Counted from the stretch's first letter, positions 1 through 11,111 are shown. The stretch is DNA of 64,000 bases from Gigaspora rosea (GCA_003550325.1 QKWP01000594.1:153182-217181); one strand, 5' to 3'. Notes: generated by a model from the sequence alone, not told the origin. Translations and numbers: made by a program.

Positions 1-2
1 AC

Positions 3-284
3 GTTACTCCTTACATGCACGTACTCGCATGCCATATTCCAAAATTTATAAAATATCTTAAAACAAAAAAATTAAGTCTACGATGGTTTTCATGTTCAGG
101 TGTCGAGAAAAAAAATCATAACCATGTTCAGTTATTTTATGGCGGCACAACAATGGGTGGTGGTAATTCTTTAAAGTCTGTAGCATATGAAATATGTTCA
201 TATGAAAATAGACAACTTTATTATCAAATTAATGAAACACCTCTATCTTATTCTAAAAAAACAATAAATTTTAAACTAAAATAA
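3..284 (+). CDS. C-terminal part of a dispersed, probably transposon-derived protein (5' end outside window)
   Basis: The frame is open from base 3 to the stop at 282-284 and reads VTPYMHVLACHIPKF before the first internal ATG at 15, so the gene very likely starts upstream of the window. A central stretch reads FSCSGVEKKNHNHV. From memory, the arrangement 'TPY-H...HVP / FSC-GVEKKNH' recurs at the C-terminus of many uncharacterised, repetitive proteins in Rhizophagus and some animals that I take to be transposase-related. The tail (last ~25 residues) is lysine-rich and low in complexity. No catalytic motif lies in the visible part. The stop is 3 bases from the end of the convergent C2H2 gene, so the two are tail to tail. 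Function is not assigned. Confidence 0.5.
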   Translation, partial: VTPYMHVLACHIPKFIKYLKTKKLSLRWFSCSGVEKKNHNHVQLFYGGTTMGGGNSLKSVAYEICSYENRQLYYQINETPLSYSKKTINFKLK

Positions 285-286
285 AT

Positions 287-874
287 TCAGACTACAACTA
301 TATTTCGCTTACAAATTTCAAATGTAAACTTCAAAAGTCCATACGCCCATGTATAAGTTCCTTCATTATATTCTTCTTTAGTTGCTCGTTCTTCCCAAAA
401 GAACCCAAACTCAGCTTCGACCGTTTGTTGCGTTTCAGGTTCCTTCTTTTCAGTTGTTACTTTAACCTCACTTCCTGTTTTCGTTTTTTTTTCTCCCCAG
501 CCAGGGTGCGCAAAAATATAGCCGATCTTTTGGTAGCCCTCCTTTCCCTTATATATACATTTATACTTTCGCTGGGTTAACCGGTATTCGAAGCCTGGTT
601 CTTGGTGAAACACATAAAAAAAAAGATTTTCAGGACAGTGTATGGTAAACTGTTTGAATCCTTGGGCCGTTCGGTGACTATGAAGGCGGGACTTTACATT
701 CGCAAGAAAAACTGACCGAAATTGGCACAAGCACCAACTAGAGGGAAGTTCAAACCCAGAACTGTGAGGTACGACACGGTTACATGTGTGTTTTTTTGTT
801 TCATGAGATATTAAAGACCTCCTTGTTGAATAAGTTTTAGAACATAAAAGACAATTAAAAGGTTTAGACGACAT
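287..874 (-). CDS. C2H2 zinc-finger protein, 195 aa, of a Rhizophagus-expanded family
   Basis: The start chosen is the ATG at 874-872 (MSSKPFNCLLCSKTYS); the frame extends 8 codons further up but only from a TTG. Residues ~8-30 form one C2H2 finger (C-x2-C-x12-H-x4-H, CLLCSKTYSTRRSLISHETK then KH). After a linker comes a region with 'CPENLFFYVF' and 'YIFAHPGWG', resembling the P-E-N-(I/L)-F and 'dPnWG' blocks I recall from numerous single-finger proteins of this lineage. A charged stretch (KTGSEVKVTTEKKEPE) follows, then an aromatic C-terminus. A single finger is weak evidence for DNA binding. The gene converges on the partial gene at 3-284. No intron is needed. Product likely nuclear; role unknown. 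It could also be a member of a mobile family. Confidence 0.6.
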   Translation of the reverse strand: MSSKPFNCLLCSKTYSTRRSLISHETKKHTCNRVVPHSSGFELPSSWCLCQFRSVFLANVKSRLHSHRTAQGFKQFTIHCPENLFFYVFHQEPGFEYRLTQRKYKCIYKGKEGYQKIGYIFAHPGWGEKKTKTGSEVKVTTEKKEPETQQTVEAEFGFFWEERATKEEYNEGTYTWAYGLLKFTFEICKRNIVVV

Positions 875-899
875 TGCTGCACTGATTATTTTTATCAAA

Positions 900-1603
900 T
901 TAGTGTAACCATTAAGATATCACTGATCACATTTTTATTAACATTTTTTTTATCACGTAGATCAGCTAAAATCCGCCCATATGAAATGCATGTCTAAAAT
1001 GTGTGACAGGTTAGTATCAGATTACCAATCAGATTCCAAGATCAGGCTTAACGTTACACAATCAGAGAAACTCCAAAACAAACGTTCGTTTTGCCAAAAA
1101 GTCAGCAAACTGCATAAGAAACCATCTTTCGAGCTTTAATAAAAAGTCTTACTTGAACGATTTTACTATACATCTTGCTAACTTCAAATCCTAACCCAAC
1201 CCTAACCTAAATATAAATGAACTTTAAAGAATTTTGCACATTTCGGATGTATGATCGACAACATGCATAACCTGTCACACATTTTAGTCTTGCTCCTCAA
1301 ATATGCTTCGTCACGTGACATTTTACGTGTACATAGAGTTGTTATGAGTAGAGTTGTTATGAGTTGTTATGAGCACAGTATGTAATAGTAGAAGAGAAAG
1401 TGATGGAGTGGAGCACTACTCCCATTATGTATCTTCGTCTGTAATCTCTAATAAAGAGAGTGTTTAATATGAAATCCGAGCGAGAATAAAAAAACGGATC
1501 AAAAAGTTGCTTGGTATAATTGATGTCTAACTAAATTAGTATCGTGATTGTTAAATCCGCACGCCTAAAGGACTAATTTTCAACAATCGGACTTGAATTT
1601 AAT
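900..1603. other. Intergenic, no gene seen
   Basis: No coding signal. It contains a short telomere-like patch (CCTAACCCAACCCTAACCTA, about 1191-1210) and a short direct repeat of GAGTTGTTATGA at about 1336-1370. It lies upstream of the C2H2 gene and downstream of the secreted-protein gene, both on the minus strand, so it holds the C2H2 promoter; no certain TATA element was recognised. Confidence 0.5.
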
Positions 1604-2050
1604 TTAAACTCCTTTTTGATTGGCCTGACAATTATTTGAGCGATTATTTTGACTTAATGAGAGTCTATTCTGCACGATTCTGCAAGAAAACGGATCGAAA
1701 AGATGCCAAGCTGTACTTTTTGATTTATCATCATAACCATCACATCCACTGTCTTTAGCATATTCCATACATAATGAATCAGTGAGATTAAATAAAACAT
1801 CACCACATTTATTCTGTATGGTATAGCAATAATCCCACTCTTTGGGGTCTTGAAAACCATACTGGTAAGTGCCTGATAGCCATAATGATCCATTAGAATC
1901 TTGGTAAAATCCCATCTGCCCTTTTATATCCATTCCAGAAGTGGCTGAACGTAAGGCAGCCGGGCAAATTTTAGGATGAGCATTCGATAAAGTGACCGAG
2001 AAAGAGAGCATGAAGAAGGTAAAAAAAAAAATAAACTGAAAAAGCTTCAT
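1604..2050 (-). CDS. Small secreted cysteine-containing protein, 148 aa
   Basis: ATG at 2050. The first ~24 residues are a clear signal peptide: MKLF, then a run of Phe/Leu/Val, then a likely cleavage after SLSNA-type residues (TLSNA|HPK). The mature part has seven cysteines spread over ~120 residues (CPAAL, YCYT, NKCG, SLCM, SGCD, FSCR, NNCQ) and the motif MGFYQDSNGS. I recall similar signal-peptide proteins with 'GFYQDSNGS...EWDYCYTI' in Rhizophagus, so it looks like a lineage family. It has no catalytic motif and could be a cell-wall, extracellular or host-facing protein; effector function is only inference. Two features near the C-terminus (GYDDKSKSTAW onward) fit the family less well, so a short unrecognised intron or drift at the 3' end is possible. 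Confidence 0.6.
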   Translation of the reverse strand: MKLFQFIFFFTFFMLSFSVTLSNAHPKICPAALRSATSGMDIKGQMGFYQDSNGSLWLSGTYQYGFQDPKEWDYCYTIQNKCGDVLFNLTDSLCMEYAKDSGCDGYDDKSKSTAWHLFDPFSCRIVQNRLSLSQNNRSNNCQANQKGV

Positions 2051-3208
2051 TTTGTTTTTAAAAAAAGTTTTAGAGTAACAATTGTTTAAAGTTCTTGTAT
2101 TAGAATTTTTATTATTAAAATATTCTTTAGATTTTTTAAGTATTACCGAACGATCTAAGATTTGATGAGAAATTAAAATGTTGATGAGAAATAAAATGTT
2201 TATAAGAAATAAACCATTGATAATAAATCAAATGTTGATGAAAAATCAATATTGGAGAGAATACGCTTTTATATATTTATTTTCCACGTTATAGTTATTC
2301 AAATTTCAAAAATAAGTTCCAGTTGAAGATAAAATATATTACGATACAAAACATTAATGACGGAAATCCTAATAATTAAAACTAAAAAAATCTCGCTTTC
2401 TGATTACATGCGGTTATTTTAGAATCACAATATTATTATCATTGACAAATATCAAAACTAAAAATCATTCGATGTCGCAATATATTGTAAAATATATAAG
2501 CTCATAAATCAATGAAAAAGAAGTTATCAAGCTTGTTATGTATAATCTTCTTTAGTAACATTGCATATGTTGTATCTATTCCAAAAACTGATATGTACAC
2601 ACTTTTTTTTTTTTTTGAAATACTGATTCGGTAAATGTATTCCATTTCTTTTAAAATTATTTAGATTTACTTTTTCATAATGAATCAATTCTGCATCATT
2701 ATATTCTCATTATTTTATATAATCACTTTTGTTGAATTCTTCTATATTTATAAATTATGGAGAACCAAGTCCAATTATCTATTATTGTCGTTTCATAATT
2801 GACGGTCTAAAATTACCCTCACTGATATATGCATATGCAGGTTCTTACCAGTGCCTACCGGTACTTACTAATACTCATTGATATTTCTTGATGCGTATCA
2901 GTACCGGTACAGGCGGATTGGCGTCGCTCTTTCGATTTAGTTGGATCTACGATCTTCGTAATTTTTTTGAACCCGTGAGTCCGTAAATACAACATAGATA
3001 GCCACCTTTTGTGAAATATAGTTCATTCGCACGGGTATATACCCGTGCGAATAAGCTTTGTTACTTAAGACCCGTACGATAAATATGGTTACGGATGAGG
3101 AGAGAATAATGCTGGAAGAATTAAGAAATAGGAGTCGAAAAGAAAATGAATGAACATAAAATACGAGCAAGGTCGAGACAAAAATTTGAGAATCTCCAAT
3201 ATATATTG
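2051..3208. other. Intergenic, AT-rich, no gene seen
   Basis: Upstream region of the secreted-protein gene. About 2155-2250 holds a few loose repeats of the type TGATGAGAAATaAAATGTT. A T-tract lies at 2606-2618. At 3024-3050 there is a perfect hairpin, CGCACGGGTATA / TATACCCGTGCG. No gene was supported. Confidence 0.45.
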
Positions 3209-3937
3209 TTTAACCTCTTAAACCGATATTCATGGTGGACAGATTTTTATCAGTATTTAGAGATTTATGTAATAGAAACGGACTTGTTAGATTAATTTTT
3301 CATCAGATTTGACAGGTTACCAGTTTTGACAGATCGGTTTTTAGATGCTCAACAGTACTTTACTTTTTCACCATCTCATCCTTTTTTTGAATGAGGAATG
3401 CAATATAAATTACCGAATTAAATTGATCTGGCCTAAATATAATTGCGATACTTTAACTATTGGAACCATGTATTCTCGAACAGAAAGAGAGAACAATTAA
3501 CGTTGAATCTCATTACTATATGTGTTTTTTTTACAAAAAAAAAAAAAAAAGTTCACATATCTTAAACTTACTGTAAGGTTTGCTGCAAGTACTAGTGTTC
3601 TGATTCGGATTGAGAAACCGGGATTGAACCGAAACCGATAGGGTTGAATCTGGACGCCTGATAAAAATTAGCTGAATGATTTCTTGGCCCATCCGATTCG
3701 GTTAAGTTATTATTTCAAAAAAAAAGTAATCGGTTAAAAGGTTGGGTAATCAGTTGGACACTAACTCTAATACTGTTGAACCACTGAAAACCGATCCTAT
3801 CAAAGTTGATAGTCGATAAAAAATTAATCTACCAAGTCCGCTTCTGTTATATAAATCTAATAGTTTACAATGTTTTCAAGTTTGATAACTCTAAATATTG
3901 ATACAAATGTGTCTACCATACATAACGGTTTTGAGAA
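3209..3937. repeat. Inverted-repeat element, arms ~150 bp
   Basis: The arm at 3209-3358 pairs with the reverse complement of 3768-3937. Shared blocks include CGGACTTGKTAGATTAATTT, AGATTTATRTAAYAGAARCG and GATCGGTTTT. The right arm carries ~35 extra bases around 3870. A third, partial copy in the same sense as the left arm lies at 3944-3990 (TTTGACAGGTTAYCRRYTTT). The spacer has no open frame of note. This is a non-autonomous fold-back-like element; superfamily unknown, no clear target-site duplication seen. Confidence 0.6.
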
Positions 3938-4059
3938 GTTCAGCAGTATCAGGTTTGACAGGTTATCGACTTTGACAGGATCGATTTTGAGAGGTGAGGT
4001 TTAACAGTAAAATAAACGGCGAAACTTCGTATCTAATTATTCAAGGATAGTTTTACCAC

Positions 4060-4180
4060 GAAATCCTGAAAGATAGATTCCCGAAAGGAAATAATACCGA
4101 CAAAGTTGGCCAACACTAGTTATCATGCTGACCAATTTAGTCGGTATTACATTCATTCGGAATTTCGTGATAAAGCCCTC
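4060..4180. repeat. Short palindromic element
   Basis: The two halves meet near 4117. CACGAAATCCTGAAAG on the left pairs with CTTTATCACGAAATTCC-type sequence read from the right, and ATACCGACAAAGTTGG with its partner CCAATTTAGTCGGTAT. An imperfect ~60-bp stem with almost no loop. No gene. Confidence 0.55.
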
Positions 4181-4185
4181 CGGGA

Positions 4186-4806
4186 TAGGTTCCTTCAGCC
4201 AACATTGAATGTGTTAATTAAATTTCAGAACGAACCTGAGGTTAATTGAGGACTAATTTATACGTGATAACAATTGAAGAGATTCCACTTTAAATATACA
4301 TATTTCTTTAAGACTTGCCCAGGCATCACATCAGTTTATAGTGCCGCCACTTCTACACATAATTTGCCCCGATGCATATAGAGATGGAGTGAATGGAATC
4401 AGATAAAGTTAATCTATTGCAATTACTGAACTGATTGCTAATCAAGATAGTTAATAATAAACTTATTAGAATAATCTTTCAAAATTAATTGGAAGTTTAA
4501 AAGAATTAATTATTGAAATAATTAGTGACTCCTGAAGAAAAAATCTTTTAAAATTTAACAATTTGACTTTAATCAATTGTAATTGGTTATGAACGAATCA
4601 TAAACAGATAGAGATGTTTAGGAGTAATAATATATTTTTAGTAACATAAAGATATGATTACATATTTATACATATTTATATAAATTAATAAAAGTACAAA
4701 AGAAAAAAAAGTATCAATAAAATTTCTCACAGTTAAATTAAAACTATTCAGTAAAATTCTTTAAAGAATATAATATATAAACATTATTTACTGAACAAAA
4801 AATAAT
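4186..4806. other. 3' flank of the pseudokinase gene
   Basis: AT-rich, no coding signal. It includes the presumed 3' UTR of the gene ending at 4807. No polyadenylation site can be fixed by eye. Confidence 0.4.
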
Positions 4807-7796
4807 CTAACTTTTGTCTAAGTTTTTTAATAAAGTAATTGCCCTTTCATTTTTATTATCAGCTGCCGCTTTTAAATATTTCATCCCAAGATTTTCGTCT
4901 TTGGTAACTTTAAGTTTTCCATTAAAATAAATGTCACCCAAATAATACATTGCGTCTGTATTTTTATTATCAGCCGCTAACTTAAAATATTGTAAGATTT
5001 CCTGACGATTTTTAGTTTTTGCAGTTTCATCATTTTCTTTTCTACCAAGTAACATAACTGCATATCGATATTGTGATTCAGTATGATTATCGTCAGCTGC
5101 TTCTTTGAAAAGTTTTATGGCCTCATCTAAATTTTTATCTACAACATATCCGTTCATGTAATAATATCCTTTCCAGAATTTTGCTAATGGAAGTTCAGAA
5201 TTTTGTTTGAAACATTTCCAAGCATCGTCACGGTTGCCATTACGATGCATTTTTATACCTTCTTCTAAAGGTACAATAATATCATCTTCCTCAATAATAT
5301 CAGGATCATCAAATTCTGGAAACAAAGATTCCATAGAAGCTTGACGTTGATTTTTCTTTCCATCAAGATCTAATTCTTTATCATCCAAAAGTAATGGCGC
5401 ATTATGAGGAATTGGATATTTTTCAGCTAATTCTTCAAGTTTATGACTTAGTTCTGTAATTGATATTCGTAAATCTGGTCTTTGAATCCATGCTATTTAA
5501 TAGTTAGGCGGAAAATAAATTAAAAATTAATATAAAACATATTATATTATTCATTGCATCCAATAACAGGAATTAATAAAATAATTCCATATCTGAATTT
5601 AATATACCAGCTTCTGGGCACTGAGCTCCAAAAAGAGACTCAAAGATGGTATATTAAATTTAAAGACAGTTGCAAGTTATTGGTGCATAACGTCCAGTAA
5701 CAGTATTATCCCCGATATCTTATGACGACTGAGTCTAGAGTTTTTTTTTTGGTGACGAATACGCATACGCCAAACAACTTTGTTGTTTAACAGATGACTC
5801 AATCACTGCCAAATAACTCGAGTAGTGAACGTAATTGAGATATTAATTTTTATATTATTATTGTAATTTACGAAGCTTCTCTTATGCCACTAAATCCGAG
5901 ATATTTTGGCAATCCAACAATATTAAGTTATCGGATAAAAAATAAAATCTTGAAGTTACCTTTCCTAATTATATTGATAAATTCTATCTGAATCTCTTTA
6001 TCATCATCGGTGTTAAAGTTTCCTTTTGAAACATCTTCTCTCTTACCATTCAAAACATGTTCTACGATTTGTGGCACTTTCCAACCTTCATAAGGCATTT
6101 TTTCATAGCAAAGTTCCCACATAAGCATTCCCAAACTAATTTCATAAATTTTTAAAGTTAAAAAATTTAAATTTAAAGATAATCATAAAATTATGCAATA
6201 AATACCTGAACATTTCACAATTAAATGTGTATACTCTTTCGTTTCCATGTTTACTTAAGTCTTTATATTTTTGCATTAGTTCAGGTGCCATCCAACTAAT
6301 AATATTTGTGTATAAATCTTTAAGGTTAGTAGAATGATCAGCATCTGCTTTACGTGCACATTTGAAATTTCCAATTTTTATGTTCAGATTATGTAGTACC
6401 TATAAGTTAAATATTAGTAATTGTTATTTAAAACATATCAAAAGTTGCGGTTAATATTGATGCTGAAATTTGAGACACATAATGAAAAATATAAGTATGT
6501 TAAAATCCATTATGGAAACTTTAAATCCAAATTTAATCTCAAGATAAAAAACTCAAAAAAATGTACACCAAAAAGTTTTAAATGAAATATAACCAAATTT
6601 CAGCATCAGATATTAACGTGACATTAAAATTATTCTATTAAGTTTAATTACACTTACAAAAATGTTTTCGCATCTAAGGTCATGATGAAAGATATTTACA
6701 GTACGTAAAAATGAAATGCCGCGACATATATCTCTAATAATTTGTATTTTCCTAGTCCAAGGAACATCATATTGACTATAAAGCTCTTTTAAATTTCCAT
6801 ATTCAGCCCATTCAGTAACCATATTCAGGCGATTATCAACATTCACGAGACCATAAAAACGAATAATATGTGGTGATTGACCTAATAATCCAAAGATTGC
6901 CAATTCACTTTCTTTGTATTTTGTTTCAGGTTTACATGCAACTTCAATACCCAATGGTTTATAAATCTTCCTAATGACGCTGTTACGTATGTCTCTAGGT
7001 TTTGAAAACGGTGGATTATCTAACTCATTTTCCTTAATTTTATCCGCATAAACCTCATTTGCTTGATTGGTAATTCTATCTTTTATAAAGCTTACATCTT
7101 GTGCTAGTGCTTTAACGTCATCACCAAGATTGTTTAAAAGCTAAATGAACGATAATAATAATAAAAAAAAATAAAAATCCAAAAAATAATAATTAGTATT
7201 TAGAATTAAAAAATTAATATCAATATAAGGATATAATATTCCCAAATCATTATACTTACTCGACTAACATCTTCTAATGCTTTATCGACCTTCTGTGAAT
7301 CTTTTTCTCTATTAACTGCATTATAAGCATCGATGGCAAAATGTAGGTCTCTCATACAATCATCAAATTCATTTGTTAATTTTTCATATTTGCTTTTAAC
7401 TTCCTTTGCATTAGTAAATCTTTTAAAACCTTTAAGCTTCGATACACCTTTTGTAAAATCTCTGATTTTTATCAAAATAGCTTCAAATCTTTTAAAAGCT
7501 AGATAATATGATTTTTTACGAAAGTCACCCTCTGCGTCGTCTACATGCATGTTTCTTATGATCATATCCATAGAACACTCTGCAGCTTTTACTCGGTTGG
7601 TCATAATCAAGCAAATTTCTTTATTACATTCTGCATTCTCATATATTGTATAAATTTCACCGACTATAAGTTTCACTGCACCGATTAAAGGGATATAGAG
7701 AGCTACGACATCAGTAATAGTATTAAAAGCTGTTGTAGCTACGCTTGCAGCCGCTGTAGAATTGCTAAAAGCAGGATCTTCTTTATCAGAAGCCAT
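4807..7796 (-). CDS. Helical-domain / pseudokinase / Sel1-repeat protein, 691 aa, five exons
   Basis: Exons read by eye, all GT-AG and in frame: 7796-7260, 7140-6658, 6399-6206, 6135-5960, 5492-4807. Start at the ATG 7796 (MASDKEDPAF); an upstream TTG is not used. Residues 1-179 are helical, with an alanine-rich start and a hydrophobic stretch (VALYIPLIGAVKLIVG), recalling the four-helix MLKL/Cbl-N-like domain. Residues ~230-465 are a kinase fold: VACK with Lys249, no glycine loop, FHHDLRCEN (Asp333, Asn338) and APE at 378-380. The DFG triplet is replaced by Asn351-Phe352-Lys353, so the metal-binding Asp is lost and catalysis is unlikely. Residues ~540-690 hold about three Sel1 repeats (DEAIKLFKEAADDNH, ILQYFKLAADNKNTDAM, LGMKYLKAAADNK). 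Sel1 repeats usually scaffold protein contacts. Inference: a signalling or adaptor pseudokinase, cytosolic or membrane-recruited. It is the only clearly intact multi-exon host gene here. Confidence 0.8.
5555..5687. repeat. Palindromic element inside intron 4 of the pseudokinase gene
   Basis: TGCATCCAATAACAGG... on the left pairs with ...AAGTTATTGGTGCA on the right, and AATTTAATATACCA with TGGTATATTAAATT; the loop is ~45 bases around 5620. The intron (5959-5493, 467 bp) is the longest of the gene, and this insertion accounts for part of it. It does not touch the splice sites. Confidence 0.6.
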
Positions 7797-8368
7797 CTTC
7801 AATGCTAGGATTATATTGAAAGTTTATAAATTGTTACGTACAAAGTTCTAACCCTAAATAACTGTAAAACATTAGCATGTTACCTCAACTAATAAACAAA
7901 TCAGGGTAACACATTAATTTCGGATTTGTTGTAGGCCTATATTTACCAGGAACGGTAATATTAACGAAGTATATGGTTATTAAGGCATTTTTAATGACAA
8001 TGCATTAAACGCAGTAAACACGTGAATTTCTACACTTAAACATCACGATATGCATCACCTAGTACTATATTTATCTATTGTATGAGAATTGTTTAACCAA
8101 ACATCGCTTTAACAGGTTTTTGTCTCGATTAAAGGGCATGACGATCACTATAGAAAAAAATGTCTTTTTTTATTATTGTCTTTCGGAATTGCACTAACTA
8201 AATATGTTATGAACACATTTCGTGTCAAGAAGGAGCATCAATAATTTAAAACTTGATTACTTATAAAATTTAATTGTATATCCAGTATCTATGAACATTA
8301 ATTGATTGTTGGATGCTGCGGCATGACATTGATCATTAGCGCAAATTTCGTTAATATAATAGAACAGG
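7797..8368. other. Upstream region of the pseudokinase gene
   Basis: Promoter-side DNA of the minus-strand gene. No confident promoter element. A short conserved-looking string, TTAGCATGTTACCTCAACTAATA, spans 7872-7894; the reversed TATTAGTTGAGGTAAC-like string recurs near 9158-9172, so the two may be ends of a degraded repeat. Confidence 0.35.
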
Positions 8369-8460
8369 ACGAAACTTGAGTTGCGAAGTAGTGAAATCCA
8401 CTTTGTAGATCGCATTTCTCCCTAATGCGACAGATTTCACTATTTTACAACTCATGTCGT
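8369..8460. repeat. Short inverted-repeat element
   Basis: ACGAAACTTGAGTTGCGAAG followed by TAGTGAAATC on the left pairs with GATTTCACTATTTTACAACT then CATGTCGT on the right. Arms ~30 bp, with an inner GATCGCATT/AATGCGA stem. A minimal MITE-like hairpin. Confidence 0.6.
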
Positions 8461-8750
8461 ATTATAATTATCGAAATTACAGTAAATTTTCGGTAATAAA
8501 AACGTAGTTTTTGATGATATAATTTTTGGCCAGTATATCGTTTCGGAATAATCTTATACTGGCTATTCAACATTTCTAAATTAGACCTTCCTTTTAAATG
8601 AGAAATAATTCCAAAAGTGTAAGTTCGAATTTTGATCGAATTAAGCTTAATCCTGGCCATTACTCAAATATACCCTAGACATTATTTTGCGTTTATACAG
8701 TTTATCATCCGTTCCCTGTTTAGCGCGACTGCGTCGCGCAGCTACTTATA

Positions 8751-9026
8751 CATTTTTTGGCACGAGTATCTAACAAAAGTGCACATACTTTTTTTATCTT
8801 GAAGCATCAATTAGCTCTACATGGCAATTGAGCTACTTTTTTTAAAAAATTTGCTTAAAAAAAATTTTACAAAATAATTAAAGCATTTATAATCAATATT
8901 TATATAATAATTGAATAATTTTAATTAGGTATCGAAATAATTAGCTCTATTACCATGTAGAACTAATTGAGGCTTCAGATTAAAAAAATATATGCACTTT
9001 TTGTTAGATACTTTTGCCAAAAAATG
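8751..9026. mobile_element. MITE, 276 bp, TA target-site duplication (Tc1/mariner-type)
   Basis: TIRs of ~74 bp begin CATTTTTTGGCAMRAGTATC on both strands and continue through GTGCAYATA and TCAATTAGYTCTACATGG. TA flanks both ends (8749-8750, 9027-9028), as expected for Tc1/mariner. The ~125-bp centre is AT-rich and non-coding, so the element depends on a transposase elsewhere. Confidence 0.75.
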
Positions 9027-9116
9027 TAAATTTTAATTGGTAATTATAATATTTTATAATCATTTAGTATAGATCGGTCGCAAAAATAAATTTATTAATG
9101 AATCCGAAATCAATGA

Positions 9117-9514
9117 TACGTATTTACGTACGTACAGTACGTTACCTATGTTTTGATTTATTAGTTGAGGTAACACCCTAGTAAAACATATCTTTTATAT
9201 GGAGTTTGCTATGTACAGACCAAGATTTGCAGTCATAGTTGACCACAAATGTAACGGTAAATGTCGTGCTTAACATAACTTTATTCGTTTGAAGTCACAC
9301 TTTAGGTAGTAATTTCTGCAAGTACAATTTCACGTGCAGATGCCAAGAATTTTTTAATTAGCCAGTCCGGAATCCACGTTCCATTAGGGTGTTCAATCAA
9401 CTAATTAATCAAACCATAATTAGGTACATTATGTAGATTGCTAATTGCGGTTTTTTTAATGGGATTTGAAGATTAAAAATGGCTCTATTATAAAAAAATG
9501 TTGAATAAAAAATT
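9117..9514. other. Spacer with ACGTAC palindrome and degraded repeat ends
   Basis: 9117-9146 carries ACGTACGTACAGTACGT, one of four GTAC-rich palindromic spots in the window. 9473-9514 (GGCTCTATTA...) resembles, inverted, 9930-9980, suggesting that the IR element at 9515 sits inside an older GCTCTATTA-type element. No gene. Confidence 0.4.
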
Positions 9515-9928
9515 AGGCAGGTGTCGAGAAAGAATAATTTAAAATTTCATTTTAACGATCCAAAATTGTGGATGTTTAAATTGTTTTCTTAACAATGACC
9601 TAAATAATATCAAGTGGATTTTTTTTTTTATTTAAAAGCTCTCATTATTCTCTTTCATGTAATAGAGCCCTTTTTAATAATTTAATAATTTTATTCATAT
9701 TTTGTATAACAAAATTCTATATAATAATTTCATACTTCTATTGTTTTATTATATGAAAGTAATAAATAAAAACTATTAAATTATTAAAAAGGGTCTATTA
9801 TATAAAAGAAATAATAAGAGTTTCCAAAATAAAAAAAATTACTTGATATTAATTAGGTTGTTCAAAATTTTTGGATTATTTGTAAAACAAAATAGAAATT
9901 TTAAATTACTTTTCCTTGACACCTGCCT
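9515..9928. repeat. Inverted-repeat element, 414 bp, arms ~180 bp
   Basis: Ends are AGGCAGGTGTCGAG and, inverted, AGGCAGGTGTCAAG. The arms share AATTTAAAATTTC, ATATCAAGT, CTCWTTATT and ATAGASCCYTTTTTAATAAT. No coding content and no unambiguous target-site duplication. Part of the arm (ATAGAGCCC / CTCTCATTATTCTC) recurs at 10110-10148. Confidence 0.65.
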
Positions 9929-10150
9929 GATCATTCTATGCAATATTTTTTTATTTAGTAGCTCTATTCATTTTTCATATTAGGCATTTCTATATAATTA
10001 ATTTATATTAAGAAAGCTTATAGTTTAAATCATAACAATAGAAGTAAAAAATTAATATAAATTTTATAACAAAATTGATGAATAGAAACTATTAAATTAT
10101 CACCGGTAAAGGGCTCTATTACTGTATATGAAAGATAATAATAAGAGCAT
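9929..10150. repeat. Related GCTCTATTA-type repeat
   Basis: 9965-10148 begins with GTAGCTCTATTCA and ends in GGGCTCTATTACTG, then ATGAAAGATAATAATAAGAG. These match blocks of the 9515-9928 arms, giving a third copy of the same family in tandem. Non-coding. Confidence 0.45.
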
Positions 10151-10394
10151 GGCGGACATTCGATTTGATTGGTTAAAAAATGTTAACAAATAAACAATTT
10201 GCTTTGCATAATGTAGATCATTGTATAAATCTAAATATAGCTGCGTTACTATTACTAGTCTATTACCGAGTTGGTGACTTCACTAGTGTAATTACTAAAG
10301 ATTTTGCAGAGGTCTTGAGGCTTTTGTCGCCTTAGTGCCACTCTTGGAAATTTGGACTTTCATCATTAAAAATTTTAAGTTTAGTTGTGTTCAG

Positions 10395-10994
10395 AATCTT
10401 CGCTGTTTTAATTAAAACTGTGCATACAGTAGTAGTTAAAACTAGACATAGCACAATAGTTAAAGCTAGACATAGCATAGTAGTTAGGGCTAGGCATAGC
10501 ACTGTAGTTAGAACTAGACATAGCATGTAGTTAGAATTAGACATACTGTAGCATAATAGTTAAAACTAGACGTAGCATGGGTAATTAGAACTGGACATAG
10601 TAGTTAGATTCTAAATGAATATAACAAGATATTAGAGCTGGATGTAGCACAGTAGTTAAATTCGAGACATTAGAACTAGATATCAGGATATTAGAATTGG
10701 ATGTAGTATGGCACGATAGTTAAAATTGTAATATTATAACTAGCTGTAGCACGATAATTAGATTCAGGAAGGTAGTTAGATTTAGAATGTTAGAATTAGA
10801 AGTAGTACAGTAGTTAGATTCGGGATATTAAACCTAATATAGTATGGTAGTTAGATTTGGATATTAGAATTATATGTAGTATAATAGTTAGATTTTTGGA
10901 TGCAGCGTAGTAGTAGCATGATTAGCACGTTAGAACTGAATATAGCGCAATAACTAGATTTGGGATATTAGAACATAGTAGTTAGATTTGGGAT
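10395..10994. repeat. Degenerate 21-24 bp minisatellite, interrupted copy 1
   Basis: Dozens of drifting copies of a unit close to AGACATAGCAYRRTAGTTAG. The array resumes after the hAT element at 12226-12345. The reverse complement of the same unit forms the arrays at 53580-53688 and 56102-56650. On the minus strand it reads as a repetitive pseudo-peptide (LCLVLTTV-type), which is not evidence for a gene. Confidence 0.75.
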
Positions 10995-11111
10995 GGTTGA
11001 ACCAGTGTTGGAAATATGGTTTGAAATTTATGTTCTCATGAGAACATGTTTATTGAATTTAATGTTCTCAAAAATTTTTTTATGTTCTCAATTAGAAAAA
11101 AAATTTTTCTT

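Noticed and set aside
8445-8660. 71-codon minus-strand frame (MARIKLNSIKI...)
   Set aside because: Its C-terminus is one arm of the inverted repeat at 8369-8460 and it has no recognisable feature.
10332-10544. Repetitive hydrophobic protein (LCLVLTTV repeats) on the minus strand
   Set aside because: It is only the translation of the minisatellite.
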